Below are positions 46,158-57,836 of a stretch of DNA of 64,000 nt, one piece after another (position 1 is the first letter of the stretch; every line of letters starts with the position of its first letter). Source of the DNA: Camarhynchus parvulus (taxonomy: Eukaryota > Chordata > Aves > Passeriformes > Thraupidae). Under the pieces are notes generated by a model. The model ran no database searches and was not told the DNA's origin. It saw only the letters and a list, made by a program, of their open reading frames with translations. Location of the stretch: assembly GCF_901933205.1 (NCBI RefSeq), contig NC_044590.1, forward strand, positions 12,179,501-12,243,500, read 5' to 3'. The position numbers and the translations under genes were made by a program.

Positions 46158-46545
46158 CACAGAGAATGGTTTGGGTTGGGAGGGACCTTAAAGCTCAGCC
46201 CATCCTTCCCCTGCCATGGCAGGGACACCTTCCACTGTCCCAGGCTGCTCCCAGCCCTGTCCAGCCTGGCCTTGGGCACTGCCAGGGATCCAGGGGCAGC
46301 CGTCCTGTGCCAGTGAACACCCTCTGAGTAAAGAATTTCCTCCTAACTGCTAACCTAAGTCTCCCCTCCTTTCATTTCAAACTCTTCTCCCTTGTCCTGT
46401 CCCTGCTGGTATAAAGAGCTGCTCTCCCTCTTTTCCACAAACCTTCTTCAAGGCTGCTCGATGGTGTCCCCAGAGTCTTCTCTGCTCTGTGCTGAGCCAC
46501 TCCAGCTCTTTCAGCCTTTGCAGGACCATCAATAAAAGCAAGCGA
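46158..46545 (-). mobile_element. CR1 LINE fragment
   Basis: cacagagaatggtttgggttgg, gccatggcagggacaccttcc, gatccaggggcagccg, cttctcccttgtcctgtccc, then ctgtgctgagccactccagc. A short deletion removes part of the block after 46300. Confidence 0.85.
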
Positions 46546-46678
46546 GGGTTTTATCAAAGTGCCCCAGAAGGAACAGCTGATCCTTAATGCTTTTGGAGGG
46601 CTTACATCAAGCCAGCTTTATGGTGTAGCATGATGAGGCCTTGTTTGACTCTGTTTTTTTAACCACCAGGCAGGTTTA

Positions 46679-47267
46679 TGTCACCACAGGCCCCCAGCTG
46701 GGTAATAATTAGCATTGAGTCCATGATTGCAGAAGGCTGATCAATTGTGATATTATATTATATTATATTATATTATATTATATTATATTATATTATATTA
46801 TATTATATTATATTATATTATATTATATTATATTATATTATATTATATTATATTATATTATATTATATTATATTATATTATATTATATTATGCTGTACAT
46901 ACACTATACATACATATATTGTTATATACTATATGTTATACTATTATAATAGTATAGTTATTATACTATTATAATATATGTTATACTACTATATCATTAA
47001 GAAACTCATCCCGTTACAGATAGGCCAATTCACACATGGATCCAATTGGTCCTTGAAATCCAAACACTATCACCATTGGCCAATTAAGAAATCACCCTTT
47101 GGTAAACAATTCCCCATAACACATTCCACATGTGCACAACACCAGGTGCAGCAAGTGGAAATTAAGAATTGTTTCTCATTCTTTTCTCTGATTTTCTCAC
47201 AGCCTTCCCCGGGGCAATGCCTGGGGAAGTTGTGTTTTCTCTCTGTGGCCAGAGAGCTGCTGCCACA
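46679..47267 (-). repeat. Solo LTR with perfect 6-bp duplication and ATATT expansion
   Basis: Runs tgtcaccacaggcc...gctgccaca, flanked by ggttta at 46673-46678 and 47268-47273. Shares agtccatgattgcagaaggc and aacaccaggtgcagcaagt-type blocks with the 6-bp family. More diverged than the others. Confidence 0.85.
46750..46891. repeat. (TATTA)n pentanucleotide array inside the LTR
   Basis: About 28 units at the same LTR position as the array at 10549. Confidence 0.95.
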
Positions 47268-47273
47268 GGTTTA

Positions 47274-47771
47274 TTCACCTGGTTACAGAGTAGGTCAACC
47301 CTTGATCAACCCACACTCAACCTACCAAAGCCCGCTGGTGTGTGGGGGTGTCTGGGCTTGGTTTCGTGGCAGTCCTGGCTCCTGGAACTGAGCAGTGCTC
47401 AGCATCAGCTCATCCCAGCACTCAGGGCAGGCCATGGCATGGGATACTGTTTGGCCTCCATGCCCACAGCTGAGTTCTGCAGCTCCCCTTGGCATTTCTG
47501 CACAGCACTTGAGGAGAACCAGCGCGTTTGGGGAGCAGGAGTTTGTCTTGTCAAACTGGCAGCTGGGCTGACAGCTCCCCCTGAATTCTGTGTCCCCAGG
47601 AGGGAGCTGGTGTGGTGATGGTGCCATAGCAGGGTTAAAAAGGGTTTAAAGGCGCTCCTGGACAGCACCCCATAATGCACGCTGAGAGGAGCAGCACATC
47701 CATGCTCAGCACTGTGCTGGGGCTGCAGGATCCAGCCAGGCTCACAGCCAGGCTGTCCCAAAGCAGCAGCA
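47274..47771. other. Intergenic, no feature recognised
   Basis: Nothing recognised. The 149-codon ORF at 47169-47618 starts inside the LTR. Confidence 0.5.
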
Positions 47772-47777
47772 TCACCC

Positions 47778-48194
47778 TGTGGTCTTTTCAGGGTCCCCAG
47801 GACGAAGGAGGAATTGATGGATCTGACTCCCATGTTCTTAGAAGGCTAATTTATTATTTTATGTACTTATATACATTATATTAAAGAATGCTATATATTA
47901 AAGAATGCTATACTAAACTATACTGAATAATAGAGAAAGGATACAGACAGAAGGTTTAACAAGATACTAATGAAAAACCTGTAACTCTCCAGAGTCTGAC
48001 ACAGCCTGACTGTGATTGGTCATTAAGTCAAAACAATCCACATGTTGGATAAACAATGTCCAACCACATTCCAAAGCAGCGAAACACAGAAGTGAATCAG
48101 ATACTTTTTGTTTTCATTTTTCTCAGAGGCTTCTCAGCTTCCCAAGAGAAGAATCCTGGGCAAAGAGGATTTTTCAGCAAATATGACAGTGGCA
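47778..48194 (-). repeat. Solo LTR with perfect 6-bp duplication
   Basis: Runs tgtggtcttttcaggg...gacagtggca, flanked by tcaccc at 47772-47777 and 48195-48200. Close to 10480 but without the pentanucleotide expansion. Confidence 0.92.
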
Positions 48195-48200
48195 TCACCC

Positions 48201-48807
48201 AGCCCTGCTCCTGGGGACAGCCCATGGCCCTGACCCTGCACAGAGAGCTCCAGAGGCACTCCAAGCTCCTTGGGAGCCCCTTTAAGTCTTATCAGCACCT
48301 AAGTGTTTGCCCTGGGATAACCTCCAAGAACCAGATCCCATTAAGAGCTGCCTGTCTGGGAGCTGGTTTGACTTTGCCAGGCACAGGGGAAGAGTTTGGC
48401 TGTGAGAACCCAGCAGGAGTGAAGGTTTTCCTCGAAGCTGAGCGATACAAAGCTCAGCTACAGTTCCTGGAGAGCCACGAGAGCCTTCTGTTCTTGCAGC
48501 TTTTCACCATTCCTCCTAATTATGATGTTTTAGGCATGAAATCTGCTCTGGGGTTTGAAGCAGCAGTGAGTATCATCCACTGCCAGCATGACACTGAATG
48601 CACAGCAGGACAGGGCTGGGGGACATGTGGGACAGGGCTGTCACAGGAGCGTTGGGTAACACAGCCCAGCAGATGTTTTATCCCCACGTCCCTCCCTTGC
48701 TGATGGTGGGGCAGGGCTACATTTCCAAACCCCAGCAGCGCATGTGGAGACACCCAGAGCACCTGGTGTGACCTCAGCAGGGTTTGTTGTGTGTTTATAG
48801 AACCATG
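48201..48807. other. Intergenic, no feature recognised
   Basis: ORF 48056-48703 (215 codons) starts in the LTR; the remainder has no recognised domain or supporting splice signals. Confidence 0.45.
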
Positions 48808-48912
48808 TCCCACAATCACAGAAGCGTTTAGCTTGGAAGGACATTAAAGCTCAGCTGATCTCACCTCTGCCATGGGCAGGGACACCTTCCACTATCCCAG
48901 GATGCTCCAAGG
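48808..48912 (-). mobile_element. CR1 LINE 3' fragment
   Basis: cacaatcacagaagcgtttag, gccatgggcagggacaccttcc, catctgccatggg-type end. Short copy. Confidence 0.8.
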
Positions 48913-49192
48913 GCAAGAGTGGCCATCCCTGTCTGGTGGCTGTCCAGGCCACAGCATGTTGGGGCTGGGAGAGCCATGTTTTGCACATCTGTGCACATCT
49001 GCAACACTCTCAGCATGAGGCCTGGGAGATGCGTTCAGCTTTTTTGTTTGGGCCTTGTCTCTGTGAAAACCCTGAGGAGTTTGTGAGGCTGCTCTTAATG
49101 CTCTTCCTTCCTCACAGGATGGAGAGGGAGCAGAGGAGCACAGAGACAAAATGCTTTGGCAGGACACCTGAAAACTGCCAGTGTCCCATCCA

Positions 49193-49307
49193 TGAAGGTG
49201 TCCAAGGCCAGGCTGGACAGGGCTTGGAACAACCTGGCCTGGTGCAAGGTGTTTTCCTAGCCGGGGGAGGCATGAGCTGAGCTTTAGTGTTCCTTTCAAA
49301 CCTGGAT
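49193..49307 (+). mobile_element. CR1 LINE 3' fragment
   Basis: gaaggtgtccaaggccaggctgg, then diverged 3' text to tcctttcaaacctgg. Confidence 0.7.
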
Positions 49308-49554
49308 CAGAGGTGGCCACCAACACCTGGGGGAGAGACAAGACTTTCAGAAACTCAAAAAAAAAAGCTCTTTACTAAAATAAGCACTGGTGAAAACACA
49401 GTGAGGAGCTCCCAGGAGCAGAGCAGCCCCACACCACGGCTCCCACAGTGAGGGCCAGATGACCACAAAAGGCTGGACAGGTTCAGGGCTGCCCTTTGGG
49501 GGTGAGCAGCCCAGGCCGGTTATGCAAGCACAGGACAGAGGTTTCCGGTGATAT

Positions 49555-49700
49555 TTGCAGTGCCCGGGGCGCAGGGCCCGCCTCCCCCCGCAGACCTTTG
49601 CACTCCCGGCTCGGCTGCTCAGTTCATTATCTTGCGGTTTGAAACAATACAGGAAGGATGTAGGTGTTTGCAAGAGGAGGAGGAGGAGGTGGGGGGAAGG
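49555..49700. other. Small CpG-containing, GC-rich patch
   Basis: tgcccggggcgcagggcccg, ctcccggctcggctgctcag, then AT-balanced cattatcttgcggtttgaaac. It could be a regulatory element. No transcript start can be shown. Confidence 0.25.
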
Positions 49701-49871
49701 GAGGGAGGCAGGCTCCAGAGCCACGGCTCCGCTCAGAGCACTCACCCACACACGCTGCTCGAGGGGGTGACATTAATTCGGGGCAGAACAGGGCAGAAAA
49801 GGGTCAGGTTCCCACCAGAGCTGAACTGGGAGGGGCAGAGGTGCCCTCCTGTGTCGCCCACGGGGATGGGT

Positions 49872-50406
49872 TATTGGTGATATTTTAGCCTGGGAGGAAT
49901 GATGCATCTGACTCCACTGATACCAAAAGGCTAATTAATTCCTTTATTCCATTAGATATTATATTATATTATATTATATTATATTTATTATATTATATTA
50001 TGTGATGTTGTATTATATTATATTATATTATATTATATTATATTATATTATATTATATTATATTATATTATATTATATTATATTATATTATATTATATTA
50101 TATTATATTATATTATATTATATTATATTATATTATATTATATTATATTATATTATATTATAATATCTAAACTGAATCTGCACAAGCACCCAGCTCAACT
50201 GCCCAGAATCTTGTGAATGCCTGCTGACCCACAGTCTGCACACACTGGGCCCTGACAGGCCAAGGAAACAAAACCCATCACTGTGGGTAAACAATCTCCA
50301 CATTGCATTCTGCTGTGGCACAACACAGGAGCAGCAAATGAGATAAGAATTGTTTTGATCATTCTCTTCTCTGCTTCTCTCAGGTTCAGAGGATGTGAAT
50401 CCCACA
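49872..50406 (-). repeat. Solo LTR, tattg-start subfamily, with ATATT expansion
   Basis: Runs tattggtgat...gaatcccaca. Flanks atgggt (49866-49871) and atgggg (50407-50412) agree at five of six. Shares ggtaaacaatctcc and cacaacacaggagcagcaaatg with 18232 and 21965. Keeps a complemented AATAAA (ctttatt) just outside the array. Confidence 0.83.
49956..50163. repeat. (TATTA)n pentanucleotide array, interrupted
   Basis: About 200 bp, broken once at 49981-50010 by tgtgatgttg-type sequence. Third independent expansion in this LTR family. Confidence 0.95.
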
Positions 50407-50412
50407 ATGGGG

Positions 50413-50871
50413 ACCTCATGGCACCTCCTGCCACCCTGCAGTTCATTCCTCTGCTGGAGGGATGAACTGGGAATGCAGCAGAGAGGATGGAAGTGAGGAT
50501 GGCTCCGTGGCTCTAATTGAACAGCTGGGAGCAGCATGAGGTGCAGGCAGCCCCCAAGGTCTGTAGGAGGCCCAGCAGTGTGCAGAGAGCCTGAGCAAGA
50601 GGCCAACAGGAGCTCAGCCCCCATGGAATTGCTGTGGAATATCTGATGACAAAGGGATGGATGGACCTGGCTTGTGCAGCCCCACGGGTCCCAGGAGCTG
50701 TGTCTGCCCTGGGCACTCCAGAAGGAGTGGGAGATTCTGAGGAGCAGGCAGATGTGAGCACTGCACCTCACCTGGTAACAGAGCACATCGAGGAACAGCA
50801 GCACAGGGGTGGGAACCAGGAGCGTTCTGCATTTCCCATATACAGCTCTGACATTCCTCCTAAGGCACGAC
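50413..50871. other. Intergenic, no feature recognised
   Basis: Nothing recognised. Confidence 0.5.
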
Positions 50872-51447
50872 TGTCCTGCTTCCAGCTGGGATGGAGTTAA
50901 TTTTCCTCTCAGGAGCTGGTCAGTGCTGTGTTTTGGGCTCGGTATGAGAATAATGCTGATAACACACTGATGTTTTAGTTGTTGCTAAGGAGTGCTTACC
51001 CTAAATCAAGGGCTCTGCGGTGTCTCATGCTCTGCCAGCGAGCAGGAGGAGCCAGGAGGGAGCATGGCCAGGACAGCTGATCCCAAGTGGCCAGAGGGAT
51101 GTTCCATGCCATAGACCATCCTGGCCAGTACAGAAACTGGGGAGGGACTGGCCAGGAGGGGCAATCACTGCTGGGGACTGGGCTGGGCATCAGCCAGCGG
51201 CTGGTGAGTGGCTGTACTGGGCATCACTTGTCTTTCTTGGGGTTTATTCTTGTCTCTGCTTTTGTTATTTCCCTTTTAATTCTTCTTGTTGTTATATTAT
51301 TGTTTTACTTTATTTCAATTATTAAACTCTTTTTATCTCAACCCCTGGGTGTTTTATTTTTCTGGTTCCCCTCCCCATCCCAGGGGTGTGGGGGAATAAG
51401 CAGCAGCTGTGTGGTGCTGAATTACCAGCTGGGGCTAAACCACAACA
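50872..51447 (+). repeat. LTR, plus strand
   Basis: Near the start gggatggagttaattttcc, later attaaactctttttatctcaa with a variant poly(A) signal ATTAAA, ending gctaaaccacaaca. The order and ends match a common avian LTR type. No clear flanking duplication seen. Confidence 0.7.
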
Positions 51448-52861
51448 AGAATAAAGCCAAATATTTGGGGTTGTACAGTTTGTGTACAAGAAGAAACCAC
51501 ACCAGACCAGTGTTATTTTGAAAGCTTCACTTTGGAAAAGTACTGAATTGCTTTGTGGAAAGATACCCTCATTTTAAAAGTATTTGATGGCATTGGCATC
51601 ATGTTGCTATCATATCTAAAGTTGGGCTTGTAGCAGGACAGCAACAAATCAGCAAATGAGTAATTTTTTTTCCATGGAAACCCTTCTGGAGTGCACAGGC
51701 CACTGTGGCTGATCCCCAAAGTGCCAGGCAGGCCATGCAGGCAGCCCCTGTGCCCCCTGCCTGGGAAAGCTGATCCCAGTCTGGGTTTCTGCATGGGGTT
51801 TTGCCCCAGCCCTACAGCAGGATCACAGCACCAGAGCAGAGTCATAGGAGCCTCCTCCAGCCAGGTCTGATAAGCTCTTGCAGGTCTATAACACACCCAA
51901 GATAGCTCAGCTACCTTTGGAGGCATAAAAATCAGCAGGATGGTTTCTGTTGCAGTGTTGGAAATGAAAAGCTTTAATAAAAGGCAAAATAATCAACTTT
52001 ACAGAGAAAAACTGATCCAGGTGCCAGAGGTTCTTGTTCTCTTCTTTTTCTAGTAAATTGCCCAGGTGGAACTTTTTGGCTCCTGTCCAATTAGCTATCA
52101 TTCAGTTTGAGGTGAAGTCCCCCAGGTCCTATGAGATGTCTTTTCACCTCATCGAGGAGAGAAACTTCTGGGCTTCTTTCCTTTTTAAGGGGACAAAGGA
52201 TGGTTTTGTCACCCCATCATAGGGGGCACGTTCCTACAGAGCAGCGCCATGGGACACCCGCAGTGCCTGGGGCCAGCACACAGCCCTGGAAACCAGGGGG
52301 CAGCTCAGCTCTGCCTGGGCATCCCCGGGTGCCCCTGGCTCTGGGGAGGGAGCTGGCAGCAATCCAGAGTGGGATCCAGTGAAAGGTGTGTGCCTGCTGC
52401 ACTGACAGCAAAGCTGTTCTCTTGAGCGGCGTTATCTCATCTATTTTGCAAATACAAATGTGATAGAAATCTGCAAAATAAGGAATATGCATTAACTTCT
52501 GAAAAGTTTTGACTACATATCATTATCTGTAATTTCACTGCTTTGATTTGCATATTCATAAAAGAAACATGCAGCTCGAATGTGTCAAAGGCTTTCAGAT
52601 GAGCACGAACAAAACCAGCAGGCTTGCAGGCTCAGTGCTGAAGTAATTGCCAAGACACCTTTGCTTTCCCTGCTGTCAGGGTGATTTTGTGTCCCTGGGC
52701 TGGCAAAGCCTTTTCTTGGTCCAGTTTGGGTGAGCTCAGCCCCAGGGTGTGAGGAAGAGCTCTGGCTGGGCCTGGTGCTGGTGCCCATGAGAAAGAGAAT
52801 TCTGCTGGAGAACACAGGGGCCACCAGCACCAGGAAAATGGCTCAGAGCCTTTCCAGCCTG
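51448..52861. other. Intergenic, mostly featureless; candidate conserved element at 52410-52600
   Basis: 52410-52600 contains cggcgttatctcatctattttgc, tacatatcattatctgtaa and the octamer-like gatttgcatattc, repeat-free. Composition-only suggestion of an enhancer. The rest shows nothing. Confidence 0.3.
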
Positions 52862-52940
52862 GGTGCTGCTTGCCCAGAGCAGCTGTGGCTGCCCCTGGAT
52901 CCCTGGAAGTGCCCAAGGCCAGGCTGGATGGTGCTTTGCA
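52862..52940 (+). mobile_element. CR1 LINE fragment, short
   Basis: ttgcccagagcagctgtggctg, gatccctggaagtgcccaag, ggctggatggtgctt. Confidence 0.8.
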
Positions 52941-53099
52941 GAGATAAACAAAACTCCACAACTTCTGTGAAAGTTGTAAAGCTGGTATGTTTATTACAGC
53001 ACTGGACACACGTGGGAATCGTTCCCCTAAAATGACACACGTACCTCTGGGAACTCCAGATCCCTTTTTTCTTTCCCTCTCAAATACATATGCATGCAT

Positions 53100-53330
53100 G
53101 TAGGGGAATAGAATATAAATAAATAAAGGTAGTATAGAATGTAATCTTATCCCCTAAGGAGTTGCAGCTGAACCAATTACTAAAGATTAGGAGCAGGCCT
53201 GATGTTAACAGGCTACACCTGTAGCCAATAAGAAGAGTGTTATAAAGGAGTGGATTGGTGGGAACTGGAGTCACTTGGCTACTGTGAGGACAAGGAGGAG
53301 TCAGTGCCTAGAGGAGCTGCCAGGGAAGCT
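53100..53330 (+). repeat. LTR fragment, inverted partner of 31320-31560
   Basis: gttgcagctgaaccaattac, gattaggagcaggcctgatg, ccaataagaagagtgttataaaggag. The last could be a CCAAT plus TATA promoter arrangement of an LTR. Both limits are approximate. Confidence 0.6.
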
Positions 53331-53957
53331 GCAGTGGGATGATGCAGCACCCAGGATCCCACCCGGGCACTTGTACCCAGCTCCAGCAGCACCCACTGGC
53401 TCAGACATTGTCAGGATGCTGGAGCAATGCCAGTTGCTGTGCAAGGAAAGCAGGTGTGGCAGCAGGAAAAAGGGAAAATGTTATTTTTCAATTTCCCTCT
53501 GACATTTTTTCAGGCGAGGAGCAGTGGGGTTTTTTAACAACAGAGAGCAAAGCAGAGCTGACAAGCTCAAATATACCTTGGTCTTCAATGTTGGTTTGGG
53601 TGGAGAGTGTGAAGTTTTGCTTGCAAAAATAAAATGTTCTGGTTTTGAAAGCTTAACCCTTCCCCCCTCCCAGCCAGCAGAGAGTTAACCCTCAGCTTGG
53701 GGCTGAAACGTTCTGGCACTAAAAGCATCTCCTGTCCTAAGGGATCCCAGGTCTGGGGGGAACTGCAGACTCTGGCATCACCTCAGGGAAGTCCCCCTGT
53801 CACCCCCATCCCACTGCAGCCTCCCTGGCAGCCCCAGGAGCAGCTGGTACCCCAAAATCAGCAGCTGAGGGCAAAAAGGTTCCCAGGGGCTGCAGAGCTG
53901 AGTCCTGCAAGGGGAAAGGGCTGAGCTGGACCTGCCCCACTCCAGCTGCAAAGGCTG
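53331..53957. other. Intergenic, no feature recognised
   Basis: Nothing recognised. Confidence 0.5.
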
Positions 53958-53961
53958 AACC

Positions 53962-54448
53962 TGATGCCTCAGGTTTTAGCTTTTCTATTTTCCAGATTCT
54001 GTTTAGTGTGTAATTCTGAGCTTCATATGAGGGGATGGTGAGCTCTGTGCACAGAGCAGGGAGACAAAACAATTCCTGCTCCAGCTGGGCACCAAGGACA
54101 AATGATCCAAATCTCAGGCCCAAGAGCACAAACACCGTGGGCTGGAGAGAGAAAAACAAGCAGGGTGGGACTGCCTGGGCTAAAGCTGGAATTGGACAAT
54201 GAACTGCAAGATGCAAATGGAGCAGAACTGATCCAAGGGAGAGACCCTGTGCCCGGTCGTGCATTTTGGGGCCATTTTGGTTCATCTTGGGTTCATTTTG
54301 GGACCATTTTGGTTCATCTTGGGTGCAGCCCTGGCTGGGCTCTTGTGCTGCCCAAGGTGGATCCATTGAGGAGATCCTTTTAATAAATCCCTGCTTTATT
54401 CTTTAGCTCTGTCCAGGTCTGTTCTAGGGCAGCCCTCACAAGGCATCA
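53962..54448 (+). repeat. Solo LTR with perfect 4-bp duplication
   Basis: Runs tgatgcctcagg...acaaggcatca, flanked by aacc at 53958-53961 and 54449-54452. AATAAA at about 54382 followed by a short U5-like end. Complement of 62531-62991; related to the LTR beside the last TOX2 exon. Confidence 0.9.
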
Positions 54449-54452
54449 AACC

Positions 54453-54884
54453 CATCCTGAACACAGAGGGGCTGCTGCTCCCCTGCCTTACAGGGCTCAG
54501 CACTTTCTTTTTCCAAGCAGCTGCAAAGTCTGTCCTCTGGCCAGTGATCACTTACTTGTGTGAGATGAAAAATAAACCTTTGGTTTTAAAGAGAAGGCTG
54601 AAAATGGAAACTCAGCATGCACTGAAAGCAAAACCAAGCACCCAGAACTGAAGAAGTGTGACTGTAAATACAAGCTTTTCTTGTCATTCACACTATGGGT
54701 GTCACAAGTGAGGATTTCTGAACATTTATCAACTCCAGGGTACCAAGCTCTGCCTAAAACTGCTGGGACCAGGGCCTGGAGGGTCACTGAGCAGTGAGAA
54801 ACTGGGCCAGGGATGTTCCCGGTGCAGTGAGGCATCCCTTGGCTGCAAGACGGAAATTGAGGGGTTGGAGAGTGCCCAGGGAAG
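54453..54884. other. Intergenic, no feature recognised
   Basis: Nothing recognised. Confidence 0.5.
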
Positions 54885-55290
54885 GGAATGGAGCACCAGG
54901 AGGGGCTGAGGGAGCTGGGAAAGGGGCTCAGCCTGGAGAAAAGGAGGCTCAGGGGGGAATTGTGGCTCTGCACAGCTCCTGACAGGAGGGGACAGCCCCA
55001 GGTTGGGCTCTGCTCCAGGGAACAGGGACAGGAGAGGAGGGAACGGCCTCAGGCTGGGCCAGGGCAGGTTTAGACTGGATATTAGGGAACATTTCTTCGT
55101 GGAAAGGGTGGTCAGGCAGTGGAAGAGCTGCACAGGGCAGTGGTGGAGTCCCCATCCCTGGAGGTGCTCAGAAGATGTGTAGATGTGGCCCTGGGGACAT
55201 GGGTTAGTGGTGAACACCCACAGCTGGGTCAGTGCTTGCCTGCATGACCTTGGAGGGCTTTTCCCACCTGGGTGGCTCCATGACTGTGGC
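54885..55290 (+). mobile_element. CR1 LINE fragment, uninterrupted
   Basis: gagcaccaggaggggctgag, gagaaaaggaggctcagggg, acagccccaggttgggctc, gagctgcacagggcagtggtgg. Serves as the undisturbed reference for the split copy at 26453-27450. Confidence 0.85.
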
Positions 55291-55482
55291 ATGCAGTGGG
55301 CAGGATGGGCTACAGGGAGCAACAGCACAAATCTGCCCTCCCTGGCCCTTGGTCCTGTTGGATCTCAGTCCTCCTCCACAGGACAGGATCACCTTCCCCA
55401 ACAGCAGCTGCTGCTGTCCCCCTTTTCTCATCTTCTGTCTTGACCTTTTCACCTCCTCCGGCCCTTGGACAATGCCCAGGTT

Positions 55483-55845
55483 TTGGAATCCAGAACATTC
55501 CTCTGGCTGCCCTGGGTGATTCCAGACCCTGGCAGGGGGCTCAGAGACCTTGGCACGGAGTCACAGACACCTGTGCCTTCCATTTTAACCCATGGAAACA
55601 ATTACCAACTTTGTGTGAAGGATTTACAAACCACAAGAGTTTGAGTAGAATGATAGTGAATTTGTCACAGGGTGAAAATGTAGAATTTGAGGGTTTTAGA
55701 ATGGGGGTTCAAGAGGCAAGATGGAGGAATCTGGGTGTGTCCTGTCCTTCCTCTTCTTCTTCTTCTTCTTATTTTTCTTCTTCCTTTTTCTTCTTCTTCT
55801 TCTTCTTCTTGCCCTCCATCTTCTGCTGTGATGGTGACACCCAGG
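55483..55845 (+). repeat. Partial LTR, complement of the 14643 family
   Basis: gattccagaccctggcaggg, gggtgaaaatgtagaatttg, gttcaagaggcaagatggagg and ccatcttctgctgtgatggtg are the complement of 1-553 and 14643-15270. The right part is missing. Confidence 0.75.
55750..55812. repeat. (TTC)n microsatellite inside the LTR
   Basis: About 60 bp of cttctt units. Sister copies have only a short agaagaag tract here. Confidence 0.9.
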
Positions 55846-56949
55846 TTCTCTAATTCAGTCCCAAGTTTCCACAAGAAGAACCTTTCACCCACTCCTTCCT
55901 TTTCACATGTCCTTGGGGAGCAGCTCCTCCATGGGATCCCAGGTGACAGGGACACTTCCTGACACCCCTGGTAGTCCCAGAGCACAAATCTGGTGCCACA
56001 GGTGCCACATCCAGGTTCTCTGAGTCTGATCCCTGCATCTATTTTGGCCACTCACCTGTTCCCCTTACAAATAATCACATGTGACATTTTGTAATAAATT
56101 GCAAAGAAAAGAATTCAAAAGCTTTTGTTAAAATGAACCATTTATTTCAAATGAAAGAGTGGTGTTTTCACTGAGCTTTTCGACAGCAGAAGGAGAAAAA
56201 AAGCACATTCAAGAGCTTTTGAAACCAAGAAAGTTCATATTAAAGAAGCAAACAGACCAGAGATTGAAAAGTGGCATCAGCTGAGCACCAACCTCCCCTC
56301 CATGGGCCAATTCCAGGACTCCAAAGGCAGAGGAGAGGATCTGATGTGTAGGATTTGATTTCATCCTGCAAGCCAAGGGCTTGGACAGCCAGTGCTCCTC
56401 ATTCCTGCCTGAAACCTGGGTGCACTTTCCAACTATTTTTTTGCTGGTCTTTGTGTTCTCTGAAGCTGCTTGAGCCTCCAGCACTTCCATCCAGGGCTGC
56501 AGTTCATGCAGCAGAAGGAACTGGTCCAGCTGGCAGTGGGAACAATCCAAATTGTCATTTAAAAAATAATTTCCAATTTATTCCCTTCTCTGTGCAGCTC
56601 AGATGGGAGTTAAATTGATTTTTTTACACTGCCTTCATTCAGTGTACACAGCTCTCTCTCCATCAGTGGAAGGAACCTATGAAAATCAGTTAAACAAACA
56701 CATCTGTGCTCAGAGCCCTGCAAACACAGAGTGGGGACTCCCAGGGGAAACCAGGGGGGCTGGCAGAGCCCAGAGCTCCAGCTGTGGAGGGGCTTGAGGA
56801 CATCACACCCAGAGCAAGTGATAATCCAACCCTAATGAGCTCCAGGGATGGATTCCCTCTGGGGAGACAGAGCTGCCTCCAGCTCCGGGGTCCCCAACGC
56901 GAGCAGGACATGGAGCAGTTGGAGCGACCCAGAGGGGGGCACAAGGTTC
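55846..56949. other. Intergenic, no feature recognised
   Basis: No repeat or gene recognised. Confidence 0.45.
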
Positions 56950-57262
56950 ATTAGAGGGATTGCTGTGAAAAAAGGCTGAGGGGATTGAAGTTGGTCAGCC
57001 TGGAAAAGAGATTTTGGGGTAACCTAATTGTGATCTTCCTGTGCCTGCAAGAAAGGGGGAGAGAGACTCTTGACAGGGGCCTGCAGGGACAGGACAAGAG
57101 GGGATGGCTTCACACGGACAGAGAGTGGGTTTAGATTGGATGTTAGGAAGAAATTCCTTACTCAGAGGGTGGTAGAACCCTGGCACAGGGTGCCCAGAGA
57201 AGCTGGGGCTGCCCTTGGATCCCTGGAAGTGTCCAAGGCCAGGTTGGATGGGGTTTTGAGTG
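56950..57262 (+). mobile_element. CR1 LINE fragment
   Basis: ggctgaggggattgaagttgg, gggacaggacaagaggggatgg, ggcacagggtgcccagagaagc, gatccctggaagtgtccaag. 3' terminus missing. Confidence 0.87.
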
Positions 57263-57447
57263 ATGTCAGAGCTCTGATGGTCCTCCTGGAAGAGGATAAT
57301 GCCCGGAACTGCTCCCATTGCCCTGGAGAATCAACCCAAGCTTTCAACCAAAGGTTTAAACCAAAGGCTTATGGACGTTTCTGCTTGGAGAAACACCATG
57401 GCACTTTCTCCATGGGTGCCAGGAAGGGAGGAAGGGAGGAAACAAGG

Positions 57448-57836
57448 TGTCACAGACATCTTTTCATTTAAAATCCTTTCTTAGGATTTTTCTTCCTGAG
57501 AAGCTGAGAGGCTTCAGAAACAAAATGTAAACAATGATTATCTGCTGCTGTGGAGTGCAACAGGTGCATCTGTGATTGGCCCATCTTAGATGTTTATAAT
57601 TAATAGCCAATCACAGCCAGTTAGCTTGGACTCTCTGTCCGAGACACAAACATTTATTATTCATGCCTTTATATTCTTAGCTTAGCTTGCCTTCTGAGAT
57701 GAAACTTTTCCTTCTATTCTTTTAGTATAGTTTCAATGTAATGTATATCATAAAATAATAAATCAAGCCTTCTGAAACATGGAGTCAACATTCTCGTCTC
57801 TTCCCTCGCCTGAAAACCCCTGTGAACACAGTCACA
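57448..57836 (+). repeat. Solo LTR inserted in a GGAA tract, perfect 6-bp duplication
   Basis: Runs tgtcacagacatc...acacagtcaca, flanked by acaagg at 57442-57447 and 57837-57842. Sense AATAAA at about 57757. The target was a ggaa-rich tract (57420-57447), which continues after the element. Confidence 0.93.

Noticed and set aside
48056..48703. 215-codon ORF
   Set aside because: Begins inside a solo LTR and continues into unique DNA with no known domain.
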